Shown one piece after another: positions 23,884-32,614 of a DNA stretch of 36,775 nucleotides (the first letter of the stretch is position 1; each line of letters begins with the position of its first letter). The notes beneath the pieces were generated by a model, which was not told where the DNA came from, did not search any database, and was given only the letters and a program-made list of their open reading frames with translations. Source of the stretch: Flavobacteriaceae bacterium (GTDB lineage: Bacteria > Bacteroidota > Bacteroidia > Flavobacteriales > Flavobacteriaceae). The DNA is taken from positions 1 through 36,775 of the forward strand of contig JANQRC010000005.1 of NCBI GenBank assembly GCA_028284745.1. Direction: 5' to 3'. The translations under genes and the position numbers were made by a program.

Positions 23884-25161
23884 ATGAAACGAGCGTTACT
23901 CGCTTTGTGTATGTTTTCGTTGTATAGTGTCGCAGCGCAGCAGACCCTTCTTCATTGCGGAAAATTAGTCGATACAAAAAGTGGAAAGATACTTGATCAG
24001 AAGACGGTCATTGTTGAAGGCAATAGAATTATTGCCGTCGAAAACGGCTATAGCGACCCTAGGAATGATCATGATACGGTCATCGATTTGAAAAGCAAGA
24101 CCGTTATGCCGGGTTTGATCGATATGCACGTACATATCGAAGGCGAAACGAATCCAGGTCGCTATCTGGAACCCTTTACCAAGAACGAAGCCGATGTTGC
24201 TTTCACAGCGGCTGAAATTGCTAAACGTACGTTGATGGCAGGCTTTACCACAGTACGTGACCTGGGAGGAAGTGGTGTAAATGTCTCTTTGCGAAAGGCT
24301 ATTGCCATGGGGAAAGTGCCCGGGCCACGAGTTTTCACTGCTGAAAAGGCCATAGGCACTACTGGCGGACATGCGGACCCGACCAATGGCTATAAAAAAG
24401 AACTCATGGGCGATCCAGGCCCTAAAGAAGGCGTGGTCAATGGTATAGACGATGCCCGTAAAGCGGTGCGCCAACGCTACAAGAATGGTGCAGACTGGAT
24501 CAAGATCACAGCAACTGGTGGCGTGTTGAGTGTCGCGAAGAGTGGGCAAAACCCACAATTCACAGAAGAAGAGATCAAAGCTATTACCGAAACTGCGAAG
24601 GAATACGGCATGCAAGTGGCTGCACATGCCCATGGAGACGAAGGGATGCAACGTGCTGTGCGCAATGGCGTAAAGACGATTGAACATGGCACACTGATGA
24701 GCGAAGCCACTATGGACTTGATGAAGCAAAAAGACGCGTACTATGTGCCGACGATCACTGCTGGAAACTTTGTGGCGAAAAAGGCCAAGATCAAAGGCTA
24801 TTATCCAGCGATCATCGTACCTAAGGCACTAGCCATTGGACCGCAGATCCAGAATACCTTTGCCAAAGCCTATAAACGTGGGGTGCCTATTGCTTTTGGT
24901 ACCGATGCTGGCGTATTTCCGCACGGACTCAACGGCCAAGAATTTGGCCTTATGGCCGAAGCAGGCATGCCGGTAATAGAAACGCTACAGTCGGCTACAG
25001 TGACCAATGCCGAGCTTCTAGGTGTTGGTGATCGTCTGGGACAGATCAAAGAAGGTTATCTGGCCGATATCGTCGCTACCGATGATGACCCCATTCACAA
25101 TGTAAAGACCATGGAAAGCATCTCCTTTGTGATGAAGGACGGTGTGGTGTATAAGGAGTGA
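23884..25161 (+). CDS. Secreted metal-dependent amidohydrolase (prolidase/imidazolonepropionase-like)
   Basis: A 425-residue exported hydrolase with a signal peptide (1-19). The amidohydrolase TIM barrel is complete: MHVH (H82, H84), the probably carboxylated K207 in IKITATGG, AAHAH (about 248-250), IEHGT, and the catalytic Asp in FGTDAG. The PGLIDMHVH and GGVLS details resemble the Xaa-Pro and Xaa-Arg/Lys dipeptidase group of this superfamily, so a periplasmic dipeptidase is the best guess, but substrate specificity in this group is not readable by eye. It follows galE by 31 nt on the same strand and may share its transcript, although the functions seem unrelated. Confidence 0.88.
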   Translation: MKRALLALCMFSLYSVAAQQTLLHCGKLVDTKSGKILDQKTVIVEGNRIIAVENGYSDPRNDHDTVIDLKSKTVMPGLIDMHVHIEGETNPGRYLEPFTKNEADVAFTAAEIAKRTLMAGFTTVRDLGGSGVNVSLRKAIAMGKVPGPRVFTAEKAIGTTGGHADPTNGYKKELMGDPGPKEGVVNGIDDARKAVRQRYKNGADWIKITATGGVLSVAKSGQNPQFTEEEIKAITETAKEYGMQVAAHAHGDEGMQRAVRNGVKTIEHGTLMSEATMDLMKQKDAYYVPTITAGNFVAKKAKIKGYYPAIIVPKALAIGPQIQNTFAKAYKRGVPIAFGTDAGVFPHGLNGQEFGLMAEAGMPVIETLQSATVTNAELLGVGDRLGQIKEGYLADIVATDDDPIHNVKTMESISFVMKDGVVYKE

Positions 25162-25173
25162 AGGAATAATAAG

Positions 25174-25270
25174 TGTCATTTCGACAGAGTTCGGCAAAGC
25201 TAGATAACGAGAAATTACAAAGCATGAGATTTCTCCCCTTCCGATAATATCGGAATTGTACGAAATGACA
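25174..25270. repeat. 97-bp inverted-repeat element (MITE/REP-like)
   Basis: The ends TGTCATTTCG (25174) and CGAAATGACA (25261-25270) are perfect 10-bp inverted repeats. Inside are GAGAAAT and ATTTCTC, another pair, and TTCCGATAATATCGGAA, a local palindrome. From memory, intergenic elements beginning TGTCATTTCGA and ending TCGAAATGACA with GAGATTTCTC inside are very common in Bacteroidota. Here it sits between the converging amidohydrolase and fabD genes and may also act as a transcription barrier. Confidence 0.75.
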
Positions 25271-25281
25271 AAAAAGTATTC

Positions 25282-26166
25282 TTACCCAATCCCAGCCCCG
25301 GCCGTCTCCGCTTCGCGGTTGATTTTCTTTACTAGTCCTTGCAACACTTTTCCTGGGCCTACCTCTGTGAATAGGGTAGCACCGTCAGCGATCATGTTTT
25401 GGACAGATTGTGTCCACTTCACGGGGGCTGTCAATTGAGCGATCAAGTTCTTTTTGATTTCCTCTGGGTCTGTCACTGCAGTGGTCGATACGTTTTGATA
25501 GATCGGGCAATTTGGCACATTAAAGGTAGTAGCCTCGATGGCAGCTGCCAACTCTTCACGCGCAGGCTCCATCAATGGCGAGTGGAACGCTCCGCCAACG
25601 GGCAACAATAATGCACGTCGCGCGCCAGCTTCTTTCAAGGATTCGCAAGCGGCCTCGACTGCGGGCACTTCACCAGAGATCACCAACTGCCCTGGGCAGT
25701 TATAGTTTGCTGCGACCACGATGCCTTCGGTGGCTTTGCATACGTTTTCTACAAGGTCGTCGTCTAATCCTAGAACAGCGGCCATGGTGCTCGGTTGTAA
25801 TTCGCAAGCCTTCTGCATGGCTTGGGCGCGTTGCGATACCAGCTTCAAACCATCTTCGAAGTTCAATGCGCCATTGGCTACCAAAGCCGAGAGTTCTCCT
25901 AGCGAATGCCCTGCGACCATTTCGGGTCGAAAATCATCTCCCAATACCTTGGCCAAGATCACTGAGTGTAGGAAGATAGCGGGTTGGGTTACTTTGGTCT
26001 GCTTCAGGTCTTCAGCTTCCCCTTCGAACATGATATCGGTGATGAGAAAACCAAGGATCTCATTGGCATCCTCAAAGAGTTCTTGTGCTAGTGGAGAGTT
26101 CTCGTAAAGGTCTAGCCCCATTCCGGTAAATTGGGCACCTTGACCAGGAAAAACATATGCTTTCAT
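25282..26166 (-). CDS. fabD: Malonyl-CoA:ACP transacylase
   Basis: A 294-residue enzyme that loads malonyl groups on acyl carrier protein for fatty-acid synthesis in the cytosol. YVFPGQGAQFTGMG begins the fold, the nucleophile S88 is in GHSLGE, and the second catalytic residue H195 is in GGAFHSPLM. QNVSTTAVTDPEEIK and EVGPGKVLQGLVKK are further family marks. The ATG at 26166 is chosen because MKAYVFPGQG is the usual beginning; an upstream in-frame GTG would add 29 unrelated residues. It has its own promoter-like box upstream and a terminator of the previous gene, so it is likely a separate transcript. Confidence 0.96.
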   Translation of the reverse strand: MKAYVFPGQGAQFTGMGLDLYENSPLAQELFEDANEILGFLITDIMFEGEAEDLKQTKVTQPAIFLHSVILAKVLGDDFRPEMVAGHSLGELSALVANGALNFEDGLKLVSQRAQAMQKACELQPSTMAAVLGLDDDLVENVCKATEGIVVAANYNCPGQLVISGEVPAVEAACESLKEAGARRALLLPVGGAFHSPLMEPAREELAAAIEATTFNVPNCPIYQNVSTTAVTDPEEIKKNLIAQLTAPVKWTQSVQNMIADGATLFTEVGPGKVLQGLVKKINREAETAGAGIG

Positions 26167-26196
26167 TAAAATCGAATTGGCTTTGGTGTATGGGGG

Positions 26197-26204
26197 CAAA
26201 AATA
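26197..26204 (-). promoter_or_regulatory. fabD -7 box
   Basis: TATTTTTG on the minus strand matches TAnnTTTG exactly, 30 nt before the fabD start. No good -33 TTG was found at the expected distance. Confidence 0.35.
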
Positions 26205-26235
26205 CGATTTCTATTAGGAAAAGTATAGGAAAAGA

Positions 26236-26265
26236 AAAAGGCCGGGTAACCACCTCCGGCCTTTT
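26236..26265 (-). terminator. Terminator of the folA transcript
   Basis: AAAAGGCCGG and CCGGCCTTTT form a perfect 10-bp stem with a 10-nt loop; on the minus strand it runs into TTTTTCTTTT. It separates folA from fabD. The 175 nt between it and folA contain no gene. Confidence 0.85.
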
Positions 26266-26440
26266 ATGATGTTCACAAAGATAAAAGTACTATCCCCCTC
26301 TTTCTATACATGAACATTCATTTATCAAATAACCAATAACCTCATACCAAAAGTACAAGGCTTGTAAGAGAAACTGTTTTTTGAAAGAATGTTGAATTTT
26401 ATTTCGGACGAAATGCATCAATAATCGATAAACTGCACAA

Positions 26441-27367
26441 TCATTGTCGTTTTTCGTAGCGGATGAAAGTGAAATCGTACTCATGCTTTTCGTCCTTGGC
26501 ATGGAATTTAGTATCTACCTCTTTCCAGACAACTGTATTTATTTCTGGAAAGAATGTGTCGCCTTCGAAACTGTGATGTACACGTGTAAGTTCTATCCTA
26601 TCTGTGAATTGAAGTGCTTGCTTATAGATCTCGCCCCCACCAATGATGAAAGGTTGTGGATCCTCTTTGGCGACTTCGAGCGCTTCTTGTAGTGATCCAG
26701 CAACGATCACATTTTCTGCTGAAAAATCATCTTGACGTGTGATGACCACGTTGGTTCTGTTTGGCAAAGCTTTGGGCATGGACTCAAAAGTTTTCCGGCC
26801 CATGATGATGTGGTGGCCACTGGTAAGGTCTTTGAAGTGCTTCAGGTCATCCGAAAGATGCCAAATGAGGTCATTGTCCTTGCCAATGACATTATTCTCA
26901 GCCACAGCTGCAATAATGGTGATGACCTGTTCTTTTTCTTTGGGGGAAGCATTCGCATTCAGTCTTCTTTCTTCGGCCAGGGCTGCCTCGGCCATCAAAA
27001 GTTCTTCATTTTTCAACGTATTCTTCATCTTTTCGATGCGCGCTTCTTGGATAGCCAATAGTTTTTCCAATTGTCGCTCTTCCCATTCTTTTCCCATGAA
27101 TCGACTCGTGACAAACACATCGAACACATGGATGAGCAATAGCAGGCCCCAGAGGCCAATGGCCCAGACAAACCAATTCAACCCAAGTAGTTTGATCTGC
27201 TCTCCATAACCCAATACGACATTCAGTACGATAAGCACAATGGCGCCAATTAAGAATAGCACAAAATGGTAATACAATCGTTTCTTTTGTTTGATGCGTC
27301 GCTGTGCGTTCTTTACCAACTCTAATTGGTCTTTGTCTATAGCCGGTTTGTTTTTCTTGCCAAACAT
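26441..27367 (-). CDS. folA: Dihydrofolate reductase fused to a 2TM membrane domain
   Basis: A 308-residue fusion, about twice the length of ordinary DHFR. Residues 33-53 and 65-87 are two membrane helices of the 2TM-domain type (YHFVLFLIGAIVLIVLNVVL and the WFVWAIGLWGLLLLIHVFDV segment), then a charged, probably coiled-coil linker (95-145). Residues 148-305 are a full DHFR: IIAAVAENNVIGKDNDLIWH, catalytic acid D174 in HLSDDLKHFK, IIMGRKTFESMP, FIIGGGEIYKQAL. It makes tetrahydrofolate for thymidylate and purine synthesis, here tethered to the inner membrane. Its usual partner thyA lies 5.5 kb away on the same strand with unrelated genes between. Confidence 0.95.
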   Translation of the reverse strand: MFGKKNKPAIDKDQLELVKNAQRRIKQKKRLYYHFVLFLIGAIVLIVLNVVLGYGEQIKLLGLNWFVWAIGLWGLLLLIHVFDVFVTSRFMGKEWEERQLEKLLAIQEARIEKMKNTLKNEELLMAEAALAEERRLNANASPKEKEQVITIIAAVAENNVIGKDNDLIWHLSDDLKHFKDLTSGHHIIMGRKTFESMPKALPNRTNVVITRQDDFSAENVIVAGSLQEALEVAKEDPQPFIIGGGEIYKQALQFTDRIELTRVHHSFEGDTFFPEINTVVWKEVDTKFHAKDEKHEYDFTFIRYEKRQ

Positions 27368-27693
27368 ACGTTAGATACCTTGATTCATACAAAGCTACAC
27401 TTTATAGAAGAAAAGAACTGCATGTTGCAAACGAGAAAACAGCATTCGACTTCTCTACGGACTGCAATGGAGTGTTGTACGAGATCGATTTCATGAAAAA
27501 GTGCTCACAGGAAGATTGAATGCCGGATCTTTCTGTCACTTAAAGAATTGCAGATCTGGAAGTTGAAAATGATGTTTTTTGAATTTTTTGACACACATTC
27601 TACCAAATTCATAAAAATTGAGATGCAAGTTGTACAGCTAAAGTTTCTGACCTTTATTTGTCCTTGAACTGCAACCAATAAACAATTGAAATC
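27368..27693. other. Intergenic region between folA and the CBM48-like gene
   Basis: A 326-bp divergent region with no gene recognised in either strand. It holds the promoter candidate for the plus-strand gene near its right end (27630-27660); AT-rich tracts at 27560-27590 have no clear meaning. Confidence 0.5.
27630..27660 (+). promoter_or_regulatory. Promoter candidate of the CBM48-like gene
   Basis: TTG (27630-27632) and TTTATTTG (27653-27660, seven of eight positions compatible with TAnnTTTG) are 20 nt apart, as expected for Bacteroidota -33/-7 boxes, and the start codon is 33 nt downstream. Confidence 0.45.
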
Positions 27694-27990
27694 ATGGCAA
27701 TTACAAAACAATTCTTGAAGACGAGGCCGGTCTGTAAAGTGACTTTCACAGTGCCAGCTAAAGAAGCTACCTCTGTTGCGGTAGTAGGTGATTTTAACAA
27801 TTGGGCCACTGATGGTGCCGAGCTGAAGAAGTTGAAGAATGGCAACTTCAAAGGGACTTTCGATGTTGAGTCTGGGAAAGCATATGAGTTTCGCTATATC
27901 ATAGATGGTGATTATGCTAACGACGAAGCTGCTGACCGTTACCAGTGGAACGAGTTCGCTGGCACAGAGAACAGTATAGTAGAAGCATGA
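27694..27990 (+). CDS. Small isoamylase-N/CBM48-like protein
   Basis: A 98-residue protein consisting of one E-set/CBM48-type domain, as in AMPK glycogen-binding and branching-enzyme N-terminal domains: VTFTVPAKEATSVAVVGDFN, NW after it, LKKLKNGNFKGTFDVESGK, YEFRYIIDGDYANDEAADRY. No signal peptide, so it is cytosolic. The conserved GDFNNW and RYIIDG segments suggest glycogen or alpha-glucan binding. It stands alone with its own promoter and terminator; no glycogen enzymes are in view. Free-standing domains of this kind are common in Flavobacteriia, but their job is unknown. Confidence 0.9.
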   Translation: MAITKQFLKTRPVCKVTFTVPAKEATSVAVVGDFNNWATDGAELKKLKNGNFKGTFDVESGKAYEFRYIIDGDYANDEAADRYQWNEFAGTENSIVEA

Positions 27991-28016
27991 CCTCTCTCAG
28001 GGTTACTTGGATGACA

Positions 28017-28040
28017 AGAGGCCTATTTCACGGCCTTTCT
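28017..28040 (+). terminator. Terminator of the CBM48-like gene
   Basis: AGGCC (28019-28023) and GGCCT (28032-28036) with flanking A-T and wobble pairs, followed by TTCT. It reaches the stop of the converging DUF427 gene. Confidence 0.65.
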
Positions 28041-28321
28041 CATTCTACGACCTGAACACCTTTCCAAAAGGCAACATAGTTTTTGATCTGCTTGGCCAAC
28101 TCGCTGGGTTCAGGATAGTACCAGGCAGCATCCATATTTTCACTGCCATTGACATCCAGTGAATAATAGCTTGCCTGCCCTTTCCACGGACAGTTGGTAT
28201 GCGTGTCACTTTTACTAAAGAATTCTTCTTTTATAGATTCAGGAGGAAAATAATGGTTTCCTTCAATAATGATGGTATCATGACTTTCAGCGATAACTTC
28301 ATCATTCCAAATGGCTTTCAT
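28040..28321 (-). CDS. DUF427 family protein
   Basis: A 93-residue single-domain protein. MKAIWNDEVIAES, the EGNHYFPPESI segment, the THTNCPWKGQASYYSL block and the AAWYYPEPSELAKQIKNYVAF ending are the hallmarks of DUF427, a small beta-rich family of unknown biochemical role. Length is that of the minimal family. It converges on the CBM48-like gene and shows no operon partner. Family sure, function unknown. Confidence 0.93.
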   Translation of the reverse strand: MKAIWNDEVIAESHDTIIIEGNHYFPPESIKEEFFSKSDTHTNCPWKGQASYYSLDVNGSENMDAAWYYPEPSELAKQIKNYVAFWKGVQVVE

Positions 28322-28390
28322 GTGCTAAAGGTTTTTATAGGCTATTAGACGTTATGCGATCATATACATTTCATGTAATTTCCTCAAGAA

Positions 28391-28420
28391 ATAAAAAGAC
28401 ACCTAAATAGGCGCCTTTTC
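28391..28420 (-). terminator. Terminator of the T9SS protein/lipoprotein pair
   Basis: On the minus strand GGCGCCT and AGGTGTC form a stem (two wobble pairs) with a 4-nt loop followed by five U. A second perfect hairpin, GGCCGC (28433-28438) with GCGGCC (28446-28451), lies between it and the lipoprotein stop at 28491. Confidence 0.75.
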
Positions 28421-28490
28421 TTTTAGCCTCAGGGCCGCAGAACATGCGGCCAAAACTTCCTGACTTTTTAAAAGTATGACAACATTTAAA

Positions 28491-29207
28491 TCATTCGGTC
28501 CTGAACTCAAAACGTTCAGAATTCGATGAATTTCCGTTGTCATCAAAAGATATGACCATCCAATAATAGACTGTGCCAGCATTGGTGGCAACTTGCAATG
28601 AAGTAGTGCTTATCCCAGAACCGGCAGTTGCCTCTGGAGGGTCGTTAGTGTCAAATAGGATGGTGTATGTGCTCAGATCATCATCAATGTCACTTCCTTC
28701 CCATTGTAAGAGGATGTTTCCTGGAGGAATCGTTGCTCCACTTGTAGGATTGATGACTGTGGCCGGGAACGGTGGGTGATCTTCCTCTGGAAGCCCTGCA
28801 TTATAGAATCTATAGGTGTCGCTCTGCGCCGTTTGATCACTATCATTAGACTTTGAAGTAACCGACCAAGAGTATGGGGTAGCCCTTAATATGGTAATGT
28901 CTGCCGAGGTAGTAGTGCTGTTTACAATTAGGGTTGAATTTGTGTTTAGATTTGTGTATCTAACATCATAGGAGTCCGTGTTTGCCGATGCATTCCACCT
29001 AAAGTTCACAGTGCTTTCTGTTGGTGATATAATATCCCCTTCATTACATTCGGTATTGTTCTCTGGAAAAACAAGGGTGGTTGCCGTTGGAGGTTCTGGT
29101 GGAACAACGGTAGTTGTGGTTGGATCATCGTCATCACTGCCGCCACAAGCAATAAACAATAGGCTTGATAAAAGTAGTAATGGCAGAATACTCTTCTTGG
29201 TGTCCAT
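28491..29207 (-). CDS. Surface lipoprotein with fibronectin type III-like domains
   Basis: A 238-residue lipoprotein with the signal peptide MDTKKSILPLLLLSSLLFIAC; C21 is lipidated and followed by GGSDDDD, the acidic stretch typical of flavobacterial surface-exposed lipoproteins. A Thr/Pro linker leads to two beta-sandwich units (about 45-140 and 145-238), each with the fibronectin III pattern (VNFRWNAS and TPYSWSVTSKS in the first; ILLQWEGSDIDDD and VYYWMVISFDDNGN in the second). An in-frame ATG four codons upstream is possible. The gene lies 32 nt after the T9SS protein and is probably co-transcribed. It is likely a binding or anchoring protein of the outer surface. Confidence 0.85.
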   Translation of the reverse strand: MDTKKSILPLLLLSSLLFIACGGSDDDDPTTTTVVPPEPPTATTLVFPENNTECNEGDIISPTESTVNFRWNASANTDSYDVRYTNLNTNSTLIVNSTTTSADITILRATPYSWSVTSKSNDSDQTAQSDTYRFYNAGLPEEDHPPFPATVINPTSGATIPPGNILLQWEGSDIDDDLSTYTILFDTNDPPEATAGSGISTTSLQVATNAGTVYYWMVISFDDNGNSSNSERFEFRTE

Positions 29208-29239
29208 ATAATTGATCATAATCGTTTCTGTTAAACTAA

Positions 29240-32200
29240 TTAGCGTTTGATAAACCTACGAGTGGTTACCTCTGTTCCTTTTTCTATGACGGCAAAGTAT
29301 GTGCCGCTACCAGCGTTATCTAGATTGACCTCAAGAGTCATTCTTTGAGTTGGGTCACTCACAGTTCTTTTGAAAATTGTTGCCCCCGTTATATCATAAA
29401 TGGTGACATTCGCTGTTTCAGCTGCCGCTTTGTCTATTTGAATATACACAGGTCCTTGCGCTACAGGATTTGGGAATACGAGAATCCCTTGCAATAGGTT
29501 GAATGTCTGAGAGAAAGTACCTTGGCAGTCCTTGTCTGTTGAAACTTTCAGAGTGTTTATTCGATTTTCAATAAGCTGCAACGTAACGTTTTGACTTGAT
29601 GTGGAAAAGTTGTCACCGTTGAGTTCAATATGATATAGGTCGCTTCCGGCCAATTCAAGATTTACGGTCTTGGTTGCCCCATTGATACTTGCACGGGCAG
29701 TCAAGGCATCGGGTTCTGTAACACTGATGTTGAAGCATTGCTCATAGCCTGCTTGACCATCTACTGTGATGCAGAGCTCATAGCTGTCAGCAACTAATTG
29801 GTCGAATACGACATTGTCAGTGAACGATTGTGATGTGCTAGCGTTTGTGCCGTTTAGGGTAGCAGTGTAGTTGAGCGATTCAGTTGCTGTTATTTGTACG
29901 CTCCCATTGTTATTTGCCCTACACGTTTCGCTATTTATGACAAGTCCAAAATTATTTGATGGTAAAGAAAATACCTCGCAACCATCTACGTCTACGGTAG
30001 TGCCTTCTGGGGTGCCAGGACATAGGTCAAAGCCATCTTTGACGCCATCGTTGTCTTCATCTTCATTTGGAAAAGAATCCAAAACAGTAGCTGCATCAGC
30101 TTCAAAGATGCCATTGCCGTGCGTGCCAATTAACAGCGTGGTATCAGAAGGTCTGTAGGCTAAAGAACTGACCACTGCCATACCAATTTGATCTGGAGAC
30201 TGCATCACCCAATCTTCATTCTTAGGGTTATCATTGGCATAAAGTCCTCTTGCGGTACCTACAAAATATAGATTCCTGCCATTGGCAAACTCTGTGACGG
30301 CTACCGATCGTATCGAGAATGGCTCTAGATTTCGTTCGACCTGGATCCACGTGGGTGTGTCGGCAGTAGCATTCTCAGTTAGCCATATGCTTTCAACACC
30401 ATAGCTAGAATAAACTGCCATTACAATGTCTGGGTTTGAGGGATGTGTTGATATTCCACTAACGATGTTGGGGAAAGTGCGCACCATTCCCGGAGGAGTG
30501 ATGTCTTCGGCACTAGAGATGCTACTAGCATTTTGTGGGTCTCGAAGTCGGTACAATCCACCTTCGTCGCCTCCTATAAAGAGCATGTGCTGCGTTGTGT
30601 AAGCACCTCTTGTGGTTGCCATAGACTGAATGTATTCTTGAGTGCCGCCGCCCGGGATGCTAGATATAGCCTCCATATCATCCCATGAATCTGAAGCTAC
30701 GGTAGTAGAGTTTGTAGTTCTGTATAGTGTCGTTTGGCCAGCGTAATATAGCGCATTGTTGTTGTCGGGGTCAAGGTAAAAATAGGTGACAAACTGGCTA
30801 GAAGAACCAGTTGGTGTAATATCAGCAGCTACAGGGCAATCTCTTATGATCTGACCTAATTGGGACCCTAAAAAGAAAGGGATGCAGGCATCATCTCTTG
30901 AAATGCCGACTGCTACGCCGTCACCACCAAAAACAGATGACATTGTAGTGTTGTCTGGTAGGCCAAAATCTGTACCTCCTCCTGTAGTGCCATTGTCTTG
31001 TGCGCCACCTATTATTCTATTTGCCCCATCTCCGGGATCTATGGCTACATGATAATACTGATAGGTTTGATAATTGTTGTTGAGGTTGGTCCACAAAACA
31101 GTAGTGGCGTCTAGATCATCGGTTCTGTGAATACCTCCATCCGTGCCCGAATACATTACTGCCGAATTGTTAGGGTCGAAGGCAAAAGCATGTATATCAG
31201 GGTGATGGTTGTCACCTCCCTGTCCTCCTTGTTCGCCCCATAGAGGATAAGTCGATACGTCGCCATAACCACCGATCCTAATAAAACTAGGGTCGTTGTC
31301 GATATCTGCGATCTTATAAGCATTTGTTCCTCCAATCAAAACAAAATTGGCATCATCTGGTTTTGTGGAAACTACCAGGTCATACCCTCCTTGAATGGCA
31401 AATGGGTCATTTCCTGCAGACCCGCCTGTTTCATCAGGTAGTTTTGCTGAAAAATTGGTCCATGTTGTTGTACTGTTGTCGTATCTCCATAGGTCTGATT
31501 CGATTTGCCCCGATTCGCTGCTGCCGCCATTTCCGTATAGCGCGTACAATATATTATCATTTGCAGGGGTGGTGCTAAGTACGATCCGACCCGTTTGACT
31601 TTCTGTTTGCCAAGATGTGGGGTTCCCATTATCTGCTATCCTGGACCAGGACCCTTCGCCATTGGCGGAGGTCCATACACCTCTTACAGAAGCATTAGTA
31701 CTCCCACTAAAGGCAGCAAACACCCTGCCATTTGAGGTAATGGCGACATCACTCATGTTACTGGTGTTGATTCCAGCTGGGGCTTCCAGTTCTGAAATCC
31801 ATGTCGAGGTGTCAATATCGTATCTGTACAAATTGCCAACTGTGGCTGCAAAAAGGTCTCCTGTGGTTGGGTGGACTTTAATATTTTGAACAAAATCGAA
31901 GCGATTATCGAACAAGGTTTGGTCGGAAGCAGTTCCTGGCATTTGTGTCCAGTTCAAACCGCCATCAGTTGATTGCCAAATGCCTTGCCCAAAATAGAAG
32001 GCTCCACTTAATGAAGCGCTATTGCCAAGGGATTCGCCTGTTGCATAGTACCAAATATTCTCAGAGCCCGACCTAGGGTCTTGGGCGATTGCAGTCACGT
32101 TGTGTATCTGGTCGTTAGAAGACACTTTGACCCAGCTTGCTCCGCCATCTGTGGTTCTGAACACACCACTGCTCACACCGCCTGCAATGATGGTCTGGCC

Positions 32201-32614
32201 TGTGTTGTCTGCCTTGTCGATAACAATACTTCTGGTTCTTCCGCCTAGATTGGTAGGGCCTCTGGAAATATAATCCTGCCCAGCAGCTCTGGAGCCTCTT
32301 GAGGTTTTTTTTGAAATTTCATTCTTGGCTTCAGCGATAGAGAGCATCCTCTCCTTGTTTTTCTCTTCCAGAGGTATTTTGCCAGTAATGGGATTGGCCT
32401 GTAAATTGAACTCATGCCTCAATCTTTCTTCCGCAAACATGGCTCTTTCTTCGGGAGTCTTTTTCTTTTTTTCTCCCAGAGTGATCCTACCTGTATACTT
32501 TTTCTCGGGTGTTGCCTCTTGATCGGTCAGGTGAAGTATTCCAAATGAAACAAGAGAAGTGATAACGATGCCTGCAAAGAGTATCTTCGATTTTGTAGAA
32601 GTAATATGATTCAT
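29240..32614 (-). CDS. T9SS-exported Asp-box/beta-propeller surface protein
   Basis: An 1124-residue secreted protein. After an N-terminal signal/anchor (about 10-30) and a Lys/Glu-rich stretch (40-110) come many BNR/Asp-box or sortilin-like propeller repeats (110-840) with RTTDGGASW, QSTDGGLNW and YSGTDGGIHR. Residues about 850-880 form a calcium-binding thrombospondin type 3-like repeat (DEDNDGVKDGFDLCPG). Then two beta domains with paired Cys follow, and the C-terminal 80 residues (from ILVFPNPVAQGPVYIQ to TTRRFIKR) are a type A T9SS sorting domain. So it is exported through the type IX system and left on the surface or released. Some relatives are annotated as glycosyl hydrolases, but no catalytic set can be recognised. 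Confidence 0.92.
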   Translation of the reverse strand: MNHITSTKSKILFAGIVITSLVSFGILHLTDQEATPEKKYTGRITLGEKKKKTPEERAMFAEERLRHEFNLQANPITGKIPLEEKNKERMLSIAEAKNEISKKTSRGSRAAGQDYISRGPTNLGGRTRSIVIDKADNTGQTIIAGGVSSGVFRTTDGGASWVKVSSNDQIHNVTAIAQDPRSGSENIWYYATGESLGNSASLSGAFYFGQGIWQSTDGGLNWTQMPGTASDQTLFDNRFDFVQNIKVHPTTGDLFAATVGNLYRYDIDTSTWISELEAPAGINTSNMSDVAITSNGRVFAAFSGSTNASVRGVWTSANGEGSWSRIADNGNPTSWQTESQTGRIVLSTTPANDNILYALYGNGGSSESGQIESDLWRYDNSTTTWTNFSAKLPDETGGSAGNDPFAIQGGYDLVVSTKPDDANFVLIGGTNAYKIADIDNDPSFIRIGGYGDVSTYPLWGEQGGQGGDNHHPDIHAFAFDPNNSAVMYSGTDGGIHRTDDLDATTVLWTNLNNNYQTYQYYHVAIDPGDGANRIIGGAQDNGTTGGGTDFGLPDNTTMSSVFGGDGVAVGISRDDACIPFFLGSQLGQIIRDCPVAADITPTGSSSQFVTYFYLDPDNNNALYYAGQTTLYRTTNSTTVASDSWDDMEAISSIPGGGTQEYIQSMATTRGAYTTQHMLFIGGDEGGLYRLRDPQNASSISSAEDITPPGMVRTFPNIVSGISTHPSNPDIVMAVYSSYGVESIWLTENATADTPTWIQVERNLEPFSIRSVAVTEFANGRNLYFVGTARGLYANDNPKNEDWVMQSPDQIGMAVVSSLAYRPSDTTLLIGTHGNGIFEADAATVLDSFPNEDEDNDGVKDGFDLCPGTPEGTTVDVDGCEVFSLPSNNFGLVINSETCRANNNGSVQITATESLNYTATLNGTNASTSQSFTDNVVFDQLVADSYELCITVDGQAGYEQCFNISVTEPDALTARASINGATKTVNLELAGSDLYHIELNGDNFSTSSQNVTLQLIENRINTLKVSTDKDCQGTFSQTFNLLQGILVFPNPVAQGPVYIQIDKAAAETANVTIYDITGATIFKRTVSDPTQRMTLEVNLDNAGSGTYFAVIEKGTEVTTRRFIKR

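Noticed and set aside
23965-24729. Long minus-strand open frame (254 codons) opposite the amidohydrolase
   Set aside because: The plus-strand protein has all metal-binding motifs; the opposite frame has no family features and is rich in His/Cys/Phe as expected from an antisense shadow.
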